In this document: piece after piece, positions 9,301 to 16,619 of the stretch
Position numbering within the stretch: position 1 is the first letter of the stretch
Layout of the letters: each line of letters starts with the position of its first letter
Assembly (NCBI GenBank): GCA_000695325.1
Contig: AVPN01001083.1
Span: 1-25,103 of the forward strand
Length of the DNA: 25,103 nt
Source of the DNA: Pleurobrachia bachei
Taxonomy: Eukaryota > Ctenophora > Tentaculata > Cydippida > Pleurobrachiidae
Direction: 5' to 3'
Notes under the pieces: generated by a model
What the model was told of the DNA's origin: nothing
The model's database searches: none
Seen by the model: the letters and a program-made list of their open reading frames with translations, nothing else
Position numbers and translations under genes: made by a program

Positions 9301-11499
9301 AAAACAATCAAGCTCAGGTTTGAGAACCACAAGAATCCGGCAATCACTTACATCGGTATGGACCGAGAAGGAGCTCCTGTTGAGCTAGCTGAAGATAAAA
9401 CTGGGTACGAGACTGATGTGACTTTTCCAGTTTCCCATCCGGGTGTTTACGTAGTGAACCCAGTCTACCTGGGTCACTTGCTGGGTAACCCAGTGGTCCT
9501 TCACGTTACTTTCATTGGTCAGCGACTCCTTCACTTTGTCCCTGCCGAGAAACCCAATGAGGAACTACCTGTTTTCCGGAACCCACCCCAGATTCAGCAT
9601 GCCAGGGAGGTTGTGCTAATTTTTGATCTGCCGAGAGGGGCTGCAAAACAAAACTTTGAAGCCCACTGTCTCGATTCAATAAACAACCGTGTACCTACTA
9701 AACTAGTCGAATGTCAGAATGAACTTCGTATAATCTTTGAGCCTCGATTCCCAGGGGGTGACTACACCGTCTCGCTAACCAAGGACCGGGTCAACCTCCT
9801 TGCAACTCTGACATGTAAGGTGACATTCGCCCAGCGGAAGTTGGCCCTATTCATCCTGGAAATGCCAACATTTTCCCTCCCTAAATTTGAAATGCCAAGA
9901 CATCGTTCCAATGATCCCAAGTTCAAGATTTCCTTCTCCTGCCCACCAGAAGAGAGCGCACTGAAACCACTATCACCGGGCAACTACTACGTGGTTGAAA
10001 ACACCATTGTACGGCTGCTAGTCATGTTCCGGTCAATTGAGATTCCTAAAGCTCGGGTGGAGGTTATTGGACCGGATTCCCAGCGAATTCCAGCAAATCT
10101 AAAACCGGTGGAAGGACAGAGAAACTGCCGAGAAATATCCTTCAAACCTATCACATACGGTACTTACAAGATCACTGCATTCTTTGGCCAGGCACCCCTC
10201 AAAGGCTTCCCCGTGTCCCTTGCCATGTCTGAGCCAGATAAGGAACGGGAGGTAGTTGTTGCTCCGGAGCAAGAGCTGGTTCTGAATGTTCCTGCTTACA
10301 ATATCAGAAAACTGGTGTGCAACAGCAAGAATCTGGACACCCGTGAGACTGACAAAGTGCAAATTAAACCCGGTGCCCAGGGTGGGACAGCCACCATTGG
10401 TATCGTGCCCCGGGGTCTGGGTCTTCATGAGGCCAGGATTACCCTAGATGACACCGAGATCTCAGGATCACCCCTCCGTTTCCTGGTTGAGAGGTGTGGC
10501 AGGCCAGTAGAGCCCAGAGTGATTGTACCTGTGGGAATGTCCCATGCCCGGTCCACTGGGGAGCTGAGTAGTATCATGCCACACGGGGAACCTGGTGAGG
10601 TACCTGTGCTGATGAGCTCTAGTGATAACGAGGACCCTCAGAGTGATAATGAGAACAATATGGAATCCAATCTACCCGAGAAGAACTACCCTAGGAAGCG
10701 TGTATCTGGTCTGGGTCTGAAGAGACCATCTGATCAGGATGACCGTGGGGACAGTAAGCGAGTTCTGAGTCCCACCTCAACGAGCACCCCAAAGACACCT
10801 ATAATGAACCCTCTGACTGGTTGTATAGGTCCGGACCACCAGGACTACCCCATTGAGTTCAACCACGATCCCGATACCTCCCTCCTAAAGATAGGGATTG
10901 AACCTAAGAAACCAGGACGGTATACCTTTAACCAGATCCTGTGGGGACACCATGATCTCCCTAGTTCTCCCATAGTACTAAATGTTATCTTCTCTGGCAA
11001 TCTGATCGATGTCAGGGTAACTTCTGGACAGAGGGATCCGCTACCAGAGGACCTTCCCTTCCCGTCCATGACTAAAAAGCCCCTTGTCAGCGCCAATATT
11101 ATCACCCTCTTCCTCACCTCACCTCACTCTCACCGTCTAGCAGTGAGGTGTCTCCACGGTGAGGACAGACAGGTGCCGGTGCAGCTGAAGAACAGAGGTG
11201 GGGATCAACTGGAGGTGAGTCTGAAACCAGATCAACCGGGACAGTATCGTCTCGATATCATCCACAAGGGACACCCCGTCCAGGGAGGACCCATTGTCAT
11301 CAATGTTGAGTTCAGGGGAACCCAGATGAGCTTTGATATCGAGCACAGTGCCATGGTCCCCGAGGCTCCTGAACCCGTGGAACCACCAACATTCAATGAG
11401 GTCTCTGTGGTGCCCCCCAAAACAATCAAGCTCAGGTTTGAGAACCATAAGAATTCGGCCAACTTACATCGGTATGGACCGAGAAGGAGCTCCTGTTGA
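6349..11499 (+). CDS. Giant filamin-repeat protein, segment 1 (N-terminus, about 12 filamin-like repeats and start of a duplicated block)
   Basis: An uninterrupted frame of 1,716 codons with no intron. Residues ~1-65 are winged-helix-like and ~70-155 a Ser/Arg linker. Filamin-type Ig-like repeats follow, roughly at nt 6820-7090, 7087-7377, 7393-7665, 7666-7962, 7963-8253, 8254-8574, 8575-8889, 8890-9210, 9211-9522, 9523-9840, 9841-10233 and 10234-10521. Many end in the family pattern PGxYxxxxxxxGxxxxxSPxxxxV (for example PGVYVVNPVYLGHLLGNPVV). A charged Ser/Pro linker with Cdk-like SPTSTSTPKTP follows to 10821, then a second copy of repeats 7b-9. Filamin repeats usually serve as elastic, partner-binding rods on actin, but no calponin-homology actin-binding domain is visible, so direct actin binding is not supported. 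The last ~13 codons (after ~11461) are out of frame relative to the paralogous copy; the true reading continues in the next segment. Confidence 0.85.
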   Translation: MTSTDDKRRLYTLLLTNPTRAQLRAVLPSLDVQPHLTELTAAGALMVVGGKCILTESGKVLVAEFLEGGGGVTTSESRMDDGTRVVRQTRVSTTRSASLDQQPPLSYSIGSTGQRERIVTRFNSVDGEPPEKRALLRTGSLDSEPGSPGSPMSPRLALPDFSQFALKPNQTIRFTVGTLGDQGTLICTCSHEESGEDLKVEITQPDTRPGYTISITPTQSGSHLLHFTIGGKRVHASPFTFMVEKLVGSEACSFIKQGGQHFTLSNGALLFKIDISEAGPGSLTAVMTTPQGELFTLPVSTALLGIASFSFRPLLNGVHVLRVHFNDAEIPECPREINISGFRGPAAVPSVRFPDISSMKVSPNQSLKLPIQVLEEHLSSFTVSCHHVELDREVPVTVERDEKQMLVSFAPGNGGNYKLSFMVSGEHVPKSPMCFVVSGTVFDHQFSFAPFDSGHLFNFQEGDIEFQVRNNIPERPYLLAGSVKPPKGESVDLVSRVADTPNTVIFNYTPVEVGSHEFSVSNNDRPLKDSPRVVKITGIREKRPPRPKLRSEISIKDQKSVVLSYDLTGVSPLPPSVECTAPDGTPCQVEVELTNTDMEVIITPTLPGKYMFDPMKWGSYRISSVALTIAFTSSGALTCAAETPRKPTTDTTLAFPALEGRPTVQGSIIFLKFLLDSTCKFVVLCVGPDRKQVSVSSRREGDTVLVEFTPQAPGLYCFDFLVNNQPVTGGPLLVKVVFLSPGVLTYYLEQSKVPLPKLMKNSLKVEGRKVSLSFDTSGAKPAEPFVSCIGPDHQDYPIEFNHDPDTSLLKIGIEPKKPGRYTFNQILWGHHDLPSSPIVLNVIFSGNLIDVRVTSGQRDPLPEDLPFPSMTKKPLVSANIITLFLTSPHSHRLAVRCLHGEDRQVPVQLNNRGGDQLEVSLKPDQPGQYRLDIIHKGHPVQGGPIVINVEFRGTQMSFDIEHSAMVPETPVEPPTFKEVSVVPPKTIKLRFENHKNPAITYIGMDREGAPVELAEDKTGYETDVTFPVSHPGVYVVNPVYLGHLLGNPVVLHVTFIGQRLLHFVPAEKPNEELPVFRNPPQIQHAREVVLIFDLPRGAAKQNFEAHCLDSINNRVPTKLVECQNELRIIFEPRFPGGDYTVSLTKDRVNLLATLTCKVTFAQRKLALFILEMPTFSLPKFEMPRHRSNDPKFKISFSCPPEESALKPLSPGNYYVVENTIVRLLVMFRSIEIPKARVEVIGPDSQRIPANLKPVEGQRNCREISFKPITYGTYKITAFFGQAPLKGFPVSLAMSEPDKEREVVVAPEQELVLNVPAYNIRKLVCNSKNLDTRETDKVQIKPGAQGGTATIGIVPRGLGLHEARITLDDTEISGSPLRFLVERCGRPVEPRVIVPVGMSHARSTGELSSIMPHGEPGEVPVLMSSSDNEDPQSDNENNMESNLPEKNYPRKRVSGLGLKRPSDQDDRGDSKRVLSPTSTSTPKTPIMNPLTGCIGPDHQDYPIEFNHDPDTSLLKIGIEPKKPGRYTFNQILWGHHDLPSSPIVLNVIFSGNLIDVRVTSGQRDPLPEDLPFPSMTKKPLVSANIITLFLTSPHSHRLAVRCLHGEDRQVPVQLKNRGGDQLEVSLKPDQPGQYRLDIIHKGHPVQGGPIVINVEFRGTQMSFDIEHSAMVPEAPEPVEPPTFNEVSVVPPKTIKLRFENHKNSANLHRYGPRRSSC
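8710..10821 (+). repeat. Unit A of a 2.1-kb in-frame tandem duplication (filamin repeats 7b-12 plus linker)
   Basis: Starts at TGTATAGGTCCGGACCACCA inside the seventh filamin-like repeat and ends after CTGACTGGT (protein NPLTG). The length of 2,112 bp is a multiple of three, so the duplication kept the frame. The copies differ by scattered synonymous changes and a few dozen amino-acid changes. Confidence 0.93.
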
Positions 11500-12931
11500 G
11501 CTAGCTGAAGAGAAAACTGGACATGAGACTGATGTGACTTTCTCAGTGTCCCATCCTGGTGTTTATGTGGTGAGTCCAGTCTACCAGGGTCACTTGCTGG
11601 GTAGCCCAGTGATCCTTCACGTTACTTTTGTTGGTCAGCGACTCCTTCACTTTGTCCCTGCTGAGAGACCAGTTGAAGAACTACCTGTTTTCCGGAACCC
11701 ACCCCAGATTCAGCATGCCAGGGAGGTTGTGCTCATTTTTGATTTGCCAAGAGGTGCTGCAAAACAACAATTTGAAGCCCACTGTCTCGATTCAATAAAC
11801 AACCGTGTACCCACTAAACTAGTGGAATGTCAGAATGAAATTCGGATTATCTTTGAGCCTCGATTCCCAGGGGGTGACTACACCGTCTCTCTAACCAAGG
11901 ACCGGGTCAACCTCCTAGCAACTCTGACATGTAAGGTGACATTCGCCCAGCGGAAGTTGGCTCTATTCATCCTGGAAATGCCAACATTTTCCCTCCCTAA
12001 ATATGAGATGCCAAGATCTCGTTCCAATGATCCTAAGTTCAGGATTTCCTTCTCCTGCCCACCTGAAGATAGCGCCCTGAAGCCACTCTCACCAGGCAAT
12101 TACTACGTGGTTGAGAACACCATTGTACGGCTGTTAGTCATCTTTAGGTCAATTGAAATTCCTAAAGCTCGGGTGGAGGTTATTGGACCAGATTCCCAGC
12201 GAATTCCAGCAAATCTAAAACCGGTGGAAGGACAGAGAAACTGCCGAGAGATTACCTTCAAACCTACCACATACGGTACTTACAAGATCACTGCATTCTT
12301 TGGGCAGGCCCCACTCAAAGGCTTCCCTGTGTCTCTTGCCATGTCTGAGCCAGATAAGGAACGGGAGGTAGTGGTTGCCCCGGAGCAAGAGCTGGTTCTG
12401 AATGTTCCCGCTTACAACATCAGAAAACTGGTGTGCAACAGCAAGAATCTGGATACCCGTGAGAGTGACAAAGTGCAAGTTCAACCCGGTGCCCCGGGCG
12501 GGACAGCCACCATTGGTATTGTTCCCCGGGGCCTGGGTCTCCATGAGGCCAAGATTACCCTGGATGACTCCGAGATCTCAGGATCACCCCTCCGGTTCCT
12601 GGTTGAGAGGTGTGGCAGGCCAGTGGAACCTAGAGTGGTGGTTCCTGTTGGAATGTCCCATACCCGGTCCACTGGGGAGCTGAGTAGTATCATGCCACAC
12701 GGGGAACCTGGGGAGATACCAGTGCTGATGAGCTCCAGTGATAACGAGGACCCACAGAGTGATAATGAGAACAATATGGAATCCAATCTACCCGAGAAGA
12801 ACTACCCTAGGAAGCGTGTATCTGGTCTGGGTCTGAAGAGACCCTCTGATCAGGATGACCGCGGGGACAGTAAGCGAGTTCTGAGTCCCACGAGCACCCC
12901 AAAGACACCTAGAATGAACCCTCTGACTGGT
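10822..12931 (+). repeat. Unit B of the 2.1-kb tandem duplication
   Basis: Second copy, 2,110 bp. Differences from unit A include a 6-bp gain near 11,370 (extra Glu-Pro), a 6-bp loss near 12,888 (one Ser-Thr pair fewer) and a 2-bp loss near 11,461 that breaks the frame. The upstream junction NPLTG-CIGPDHQ puts the second half of a filamin repeat directly after a linker, so the first repeat of this unit lacks its N-terminal strands. Confidence 0.93.
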
Positions 12932-15787
12932 TTGGACGCGGAAGAGTCGGGTACTGACATGGGCATTACAGAAGATGATAGTTTTGTGTTCACTCCAGTG
13001 CATATGAAGAAGCCTCTGGAACATATGTTGTTACCTCGCCCTCCCCGGGGGCTTATTGCTGCTCCTGTTACAGCTCCTGATACATCTCTTGATGCAGCTC
13101 CTGGTGCTGCTCCTGATGTAGCTCCCGTTGAATGCGAGGAGGAGGACTTGGTGATGGAAGATATGGTGATGGAGGAGGAAGACATTCCAGAGGAAGAGGA
13201 TGACCTGCCTAAAGTTGCCATGGGCGTGATGGAGGCAGTTGAGAGTGCCCCTCAATTCGGTGAAGAGGAAGATGTTACCGAGGAATCTGATCCTTTTGAA
13301 GAGGAGGATTACATGGAGGATATCATGGAGGAAGATGATGATCTTCCTGAGGTTGATGTCCATGAAAACAAGCCTGTGATGAGTATGCCAGATTATGATG
13401 AAGATGATGGGAAGCCCATGATGGCGGGTCTGGAAGCTCCTGGACACGGTCACCCACGGGGACTACTGGATCTGAGTCGGTCAAGTCTCCTTCTTTTAGT
13501 ACCTGCATATAAAACCAGCTCAGTAATACCGGAGCCAAGTGAAGACAGTGACGATGATTTCGAACATATTGAGCACCCCAGTGCACCGAAAGCTCCAGTT
13601 TCACTTCAGATTGCCACTCCTCATGGACTTGTTCCAGTCAAAATACCAGCTGAACCTGCGGCACCTCCACCAGAGGATAGAGAAAGTTCTGCGTCTGTTC
13701 AGTCGGATTCCGACTCTGGGGTGGACGGTAGTGGTGAGCGGAGACCAAAGAAAACAAAAAAGGCGAAACAACGAGGTGTCATCAGGATTGACCCGAAAGG
13801 AGTGTTAGTGGGGCCAACTAATGATGTTATTCTAGGTCCAAACAGGGAGAGTCTAACTGTCACATTTGACCGGGATGGTCTTCCCAAAACCAACCACAAG
13901 GACCAGATGGTCGATAAGAAGGGGAACCCCCTGAAGGGACCTGATGGATACCCCATCCGACCGGGACAAGGGGCATATGGACCCAGAGTTAATGCCGACG
14001 GGAGGGTGTTCCGACCATACGGCTCTGTCGTTGTCGACAAGAATGACAATGAGATTCGTGTTGGTTTCAACAAACAAGACCGAGTGTTGACTAACAGGTT
14101 TGGACAGCTCCGAGGGCCGAACAAGAAACTGCTATACGATGAGAACATGGAGCCCGTGATGTGTAGTGAGAACCCCTTCACCGGTCCAGACGGGAGCGTT
14201 TACAAGGCAGATGGTACACCATGCCATGAGTTCCATTCCAACCAACCTCTGTATGTCAAACTGAAACAGGACAAAACCCCGCGAGTAGACCAGTACGGTG
14301 AACTGGTTTGTCCGAAGAAGAAGCCTCTGAAAGACGATACTGGTCGCTCCTTGGTCCCTGGAAACTTGCCATATGTCAGCAAGAGTGGCCGAATAATGCT
14401 ACCTGATGGAAGTAGGCTAAAAGACGATAAAGGGAAGTCGAGGAGAGCAGGTAGGGCCCCCGATGGAAGGCCCATGATGGACAGTAACAACTGTGTCCTG
14501 GGATCAGATGGTAAGAATGTCCCTGGAAAGGATGGAAAACCTGTACCCATCATGCCCACTGGAGCTGACAATATTCCCAAAGCCACTCCTCCACCTAGAC
14601 CCAAAAATGGGTTGAAACTACCCTGGAAGCCTACCCCTAAACCCGTGGTTAAACCAGTAGAACCGGTTGTTGTCCCACTTCCCTCCTTGGAGGTCCATGA
14701 GGACTTGTCAGATTCTTCCTCGGAAGAAGAAGAGGAACCAACACCAACTGTGACTTTCAAACCGGTTACCCCAAAATCAACGGCCCCAAAGTCATCAACT
14801 TTTGCACCCACATCAACTGCACCCAAATGCACCGTCCCAGAATCAACTGCCCCAAAAACTGCTCCTTCTGTGTTAAAACCAGTTACTATGGAGACGATGG
14901 AGGTTGAGGAAGAGTCCGTGGAGGTTGAGGTGGGTATTTCTAGAGTGGTAAAGAGTTCTCCTGTCCCTGTGGTTAAGAGTTCTCCTAGCCCTGTCAAGCC
15001 ACAAAGACCAGTTGGGTGGCCTAAAAGCCCCACCCACGCACCAATTGAGAAGAAACGAGAAGATGTTGCTGAACATGTCTCAGACTGGACTACTCCTCTT
15101 GCTGACTGTGCCATGTCTTCGGATTCAGAGGATTCCACCTGTTCAGACGTCGAGAAAGGTCCACAAAAGAGACCAAAAAGGAGGGGCGTGATGAGGATTA
15201 ACCCTGTTGGACTATTAGTTAGTCCTGACAACCGCCTAGTGTTTGGACAGAACGAACTCCCCCTGAGAGCTAACCCTGACGAGACAGGACTGCCAGAGGT
15301 TAATGAGAAGTATCAGTTACTCGATCCATCCGGGAGACCCTTAGTTGGACCTGATGGTAGGGTGATCAAGCCTGGACAGGGCACTTACGGTCCTCGAGTG
15401 AACGGCGATGGTCGTGTTTACAGGCCATACGGGTCTGTGATTAGGAACTCACGGAATGTAGAGATTAGGGCCGGTTTCGATCAGAAGGGAAGGGTTCTAA
15501 CGGACAGTTCGGGTCAGCTGCACGGAAAAGACAATGAGCCTCTCTTTGATGAGAACAATGAGCCGGTGATGTGCAGTGAGAACGCCTACGTTGGACCTGA
15601 TGGCACTGTCTACAAGGCGGACGGAACCCCCGTTATGGTGTCAGGGAAACCCATGGAGGTAAAGCTAGGGAGGGATAAAGCACCTCGGGTGGATGAACGA
15701 GGGGAACTTCTAGACACAGGGCGTAATGTATTGAAAGATGATAGCGGTGATGTGGTTGTCCCTGGTAACCTGCCATATGTCAGGTAA
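11462..15787 (+). CDS. Giant filamin-repeat protein, segment 2 (rest of unit B, acidic linkers, first Gly-Asp-Gly domain)
   Basis: Coding resumes one frame over at TYIGMDREG (11462) and runs to a stop at 15785-15787. In order: the rest of filamin-like repeats 9-12 of unit B; the NPLTG linker; Ala-Pro repeats (about 13050-13130) and a highly acidic stretch (about 13130-13420); the motif PMMAGLEAPG; a basic patch RRPKKTKKAKQRG; the first Gly-Asp-Gly hairpin domain (13772-14563); a Pro/Lys linker; Ser/Thr-Ala-Pro-Lys repeats (about 14760-14880); the motif EVEVGISRVVKSSPVPVVKS; and most of a second hairpin domain (from 15179) ending NLPYV. The stop arises only where the 836-bp duplication begins (15784), so it is not expected to be the real end of the protein. 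The 5' end here is set by homology to unit A, not by a start codon. Confidence 0.8.
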   Translation, partial: TYIGMDREGAPVELAEEKTGHETDVTFSVSHPGVYVVSPVYQGHLLGSPVILHVTFVGQRLLHFVPAERPVEELPVFRNPPQIQHAREVVLIFDLPRGAAKQQFEAHCLDSINNRVPTKLVECQNEIRIIFEPRFPGGDYTVSLTKDRVNLLATLTCKVTFAQRKLALFILEMPTFSLPKYEMPRSRSNDPKFRISFSCPPEDSALKPLSPGNYYVVENTIVRLLVIFRSIEIPKARVEVIGPDSQRIPANLKPVEGQRNCREITFKPTTYGTYKITAFFGQAPLKGFPVSLAMSEPDKEREVVVAPEQELVLNVPAYNIRKLVCNSKNLDTRESDKVQVQPGAPGGTATIGIVPRGLGLHEAKITLDDSEISGSPLRFLVERCGRPVEPRVVVPVGMSHTRSTGELSSIMPHGEPGEIPVLMSSSDNEDPQSDNENNMESNLPEKNYPRKRVSGLGLKRPSDQDDRGDSKRVLSPTSTPKTPRMNPLTGLDAEESGTDMGITEDDSFVFTPVHMKKPLEHMLLPRPPRGLIAAPVTAPDTSLDAAPGAAPDVAPVECEEEDLVMEDMVMEEEDIPEEEDDLPKVAMGVMEAVESAPQFGEEEDVTEESDPFEEEDYMEDIMEEDDDLPEVDVHENKPVMSMPDYDEDDGKPMMAGLEAPGHGHPRGLLDLSRSSLLLLVPAYKTSSVIPEPSEDSDDDFEHIEHPSAPKAPVSLQIATPHGLVPVKIPAEPAAPPPEDRESSASVQSDSDSGVDGSGERRPKKTKKAKQRGVIRIDPKGVLVGPTNDVILGPNRESLTVTFDRDGLPKTNHKDQMVDKKGNPLKGPDGYPIRPGQGAYGPRVNADGRVFRPYGSVVVDKNDNEIRVGFNKQDRVLTNRFGQLRGPNKKLLYDENMEPVMCSENPFTGPDGSVYKADGTPCHEFHSNQPLYVKLKQDKTPRVDQYGELVCPKKKPLKDDTGRSLVPGNLPYVSKSGRIMLPDGSRLKDDKGKSRRAGRAPDGRPMMDSNNCVLGSDGKNVPGKDGKPVPIMPTGADNIPKATPPPRPKNGLKLPWKPTPKPVVKPVEPVVVPLPSLEVHEDLSDSSSEEEEEPTPTVTFKPVTPKSTAPKSSTFAPTSTAPKCTVPESTAPKTAPSVLKPVTMETMEVEEESVEVEVGISRVVKSSPVPVVKSSPSPVKPQRPVGWPKSPTHAPIEKKREDVAEHVSDWTTPLADCAMSSDSEDSTCSDVEKGPQKRPKRRGVMRINPVGLLVSPDNRLVFGQNELPLRANPDETGLPEVNEKYQLLDPSGRPLVGPDGRVIKPGQGTYGPRVNGDGRVYRPYGSVIRNSRNVEIRAGFDQKGRVLTDSSGQLHGKDNEPLFDENNEPVMCSENAYVGPDGTVYKADGTPVMVSGKPMEVKLGRDKAPRVDERGELLDTGRNVLKDDSGDVVVPGNLPYVR
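13772..14563 (+). other. Gly-Asp-Gly hairpin-repeat domain 1
   Basis: About 264 residues from RGVIRIDPKG to PIMPTG. It is built from ~10-14-residue units with xDxxGxxL or GPDGxxxxxG turns (DKKGNPLKGPDGYPIRPGQG, NADGRVFRPYGS, GPDGSVYKADGTP, DGKPVPIMP). Aromatic and branched residues alternate around G/D/N turns, suggesting serial beta hairpins. It contains fixed Cys (MCSENPF) and a C-terminal basic RRAGRAPDGRP. I do not recognise the family. It could be a filament or cross-linking module; this is inference. Confidence 0.7.
14948..15783 (+). repeat. 836-bp tandem duplication, first copy
   Basis: Starts GTAAAGAGTTCTCC and ends CCATATGTCAG. It matches 15784-16619 with no indels and roughly 2% substitutions, some amino-acid changing (DVAEHV against EVAGHV, DTGRN against DTRRN). 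836 is not a multiple of three, so the tandem arrangement shifts the frame at the junction. Confidence 0.95.
15179..15783 (+). other. Gly-Asp-Gly hairpin-repeat domain 2 (C-terminally cut copy)
   Basis: Runs from RRGVMRINPVG to NLPYV and is then interrupted by the 836-bp duplication boundary. The missing part (SRSGRVMMPDGS onward) lies after 16619, so domains 2 and 3 are the same domain duplicated, not two independent ancestral modules. Confidence 0.75.
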
Positions 15788-16619
15788 AGAGTTCTCCTGT
15801 CCCTGTGGTTAAGAGTTCTCCTAGCCCTGTCAAGCCACAAAGACCAGTTGGGTGGCCTAAAAGCCCCACCCACGCACCAACTGAGAAGAAACGAGAAGAA
15901 GTTGCAGGGCATGTCTCAGACTGGACTACTCCTCTTGCTGACTGTGCCATGTCTTCGGATTCAGAGGATTCCACCTGTTCAGACGTCGAGAAAGGTCCAC
16001 AAAAGAGACCAAAAAGGAGGGGCGTGATGAGGATTAACCCTGTTGGACTATTAGTTAGTCCTGACAACCGCCTAGTGTTTGGACAGAACGAACTCCCCCT
16101 GAGAGCTAACCCTGACGAGACAGGACTGCCAGAGGTTAATGAGAAGTATCAGTTACTCGATCCATCCGGGAGACCCTTAGTTGGACCTGATGGTAGGGTG
16201 ATAAAACCCGGACAGGGCACTTACGGTCCTCGAGTGAACGGCGATGGTCGTGTTTACAGGCCATACGGGTCTGTGATTAGGAACTCACGGAATGTAGAGA
16301 TTAGGGCCGGTTTCGATCAGAAGGGAAGGGTTCTAACGGACAGTTCGGGTCAGCTGCACGGAAAAGACAATGAGCCTCTCTTTGATGAGAACAATGAGCC
16401 GGTGATGTGCAGTGAGAACGCCTACGTTGGACCTGATGGCACTGTCTACAAGGCGGACGGAACCCCCGTTATGGTGTCAGGGAAGCCCATGGAAGTGAAG
16501 CTAGGGAGGGATAAAGCACCTCGGGTGGATGAACGAGGCGAGCTTCTAGACACACGACGTAATGTACTGAAAGATGATAGCGGTGATGTGGTTGTCCCTG
16601 GTAACCTGCCATATGTCAG
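15784..16619 (+). repeat. 836-bp tandem duplication, second copy; candidate new intron
   Basis: The copy starts with GT and ends with AG. The junction reads CAG|GTAAAG, close to the animal donor consensus MAG|GTRAGT, and the end reads CCATATGTCAG|T, a usable if weak acceptor. Splicing out 15784-16619 would join TAT GTC AG to T CGC AGT, giving NLPYVSRSGRV in frame, which is the sequence expected for this domain (compare NLPYVSKSGRI at ~14365). The whole copy therefore behaves as a potential intron, although it still codes in another frame. A plain tandem duplication that breaks the gene, or an assembly duplication of two alleles, would give the same picture. Confidence 0.6.

Noticed and set aside
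14200-15231. A 343-codon open frame on the minus strand
   Set aside because: It lies wholly antisense to strongly coding sequence, its Ser/Thr/Gly/Phe-rich translation mirrors the Pro/Lys/Asp-rich sense frame, and its pieces recur wherever the sense domain is duplicated. I treat it as a shadow frame.
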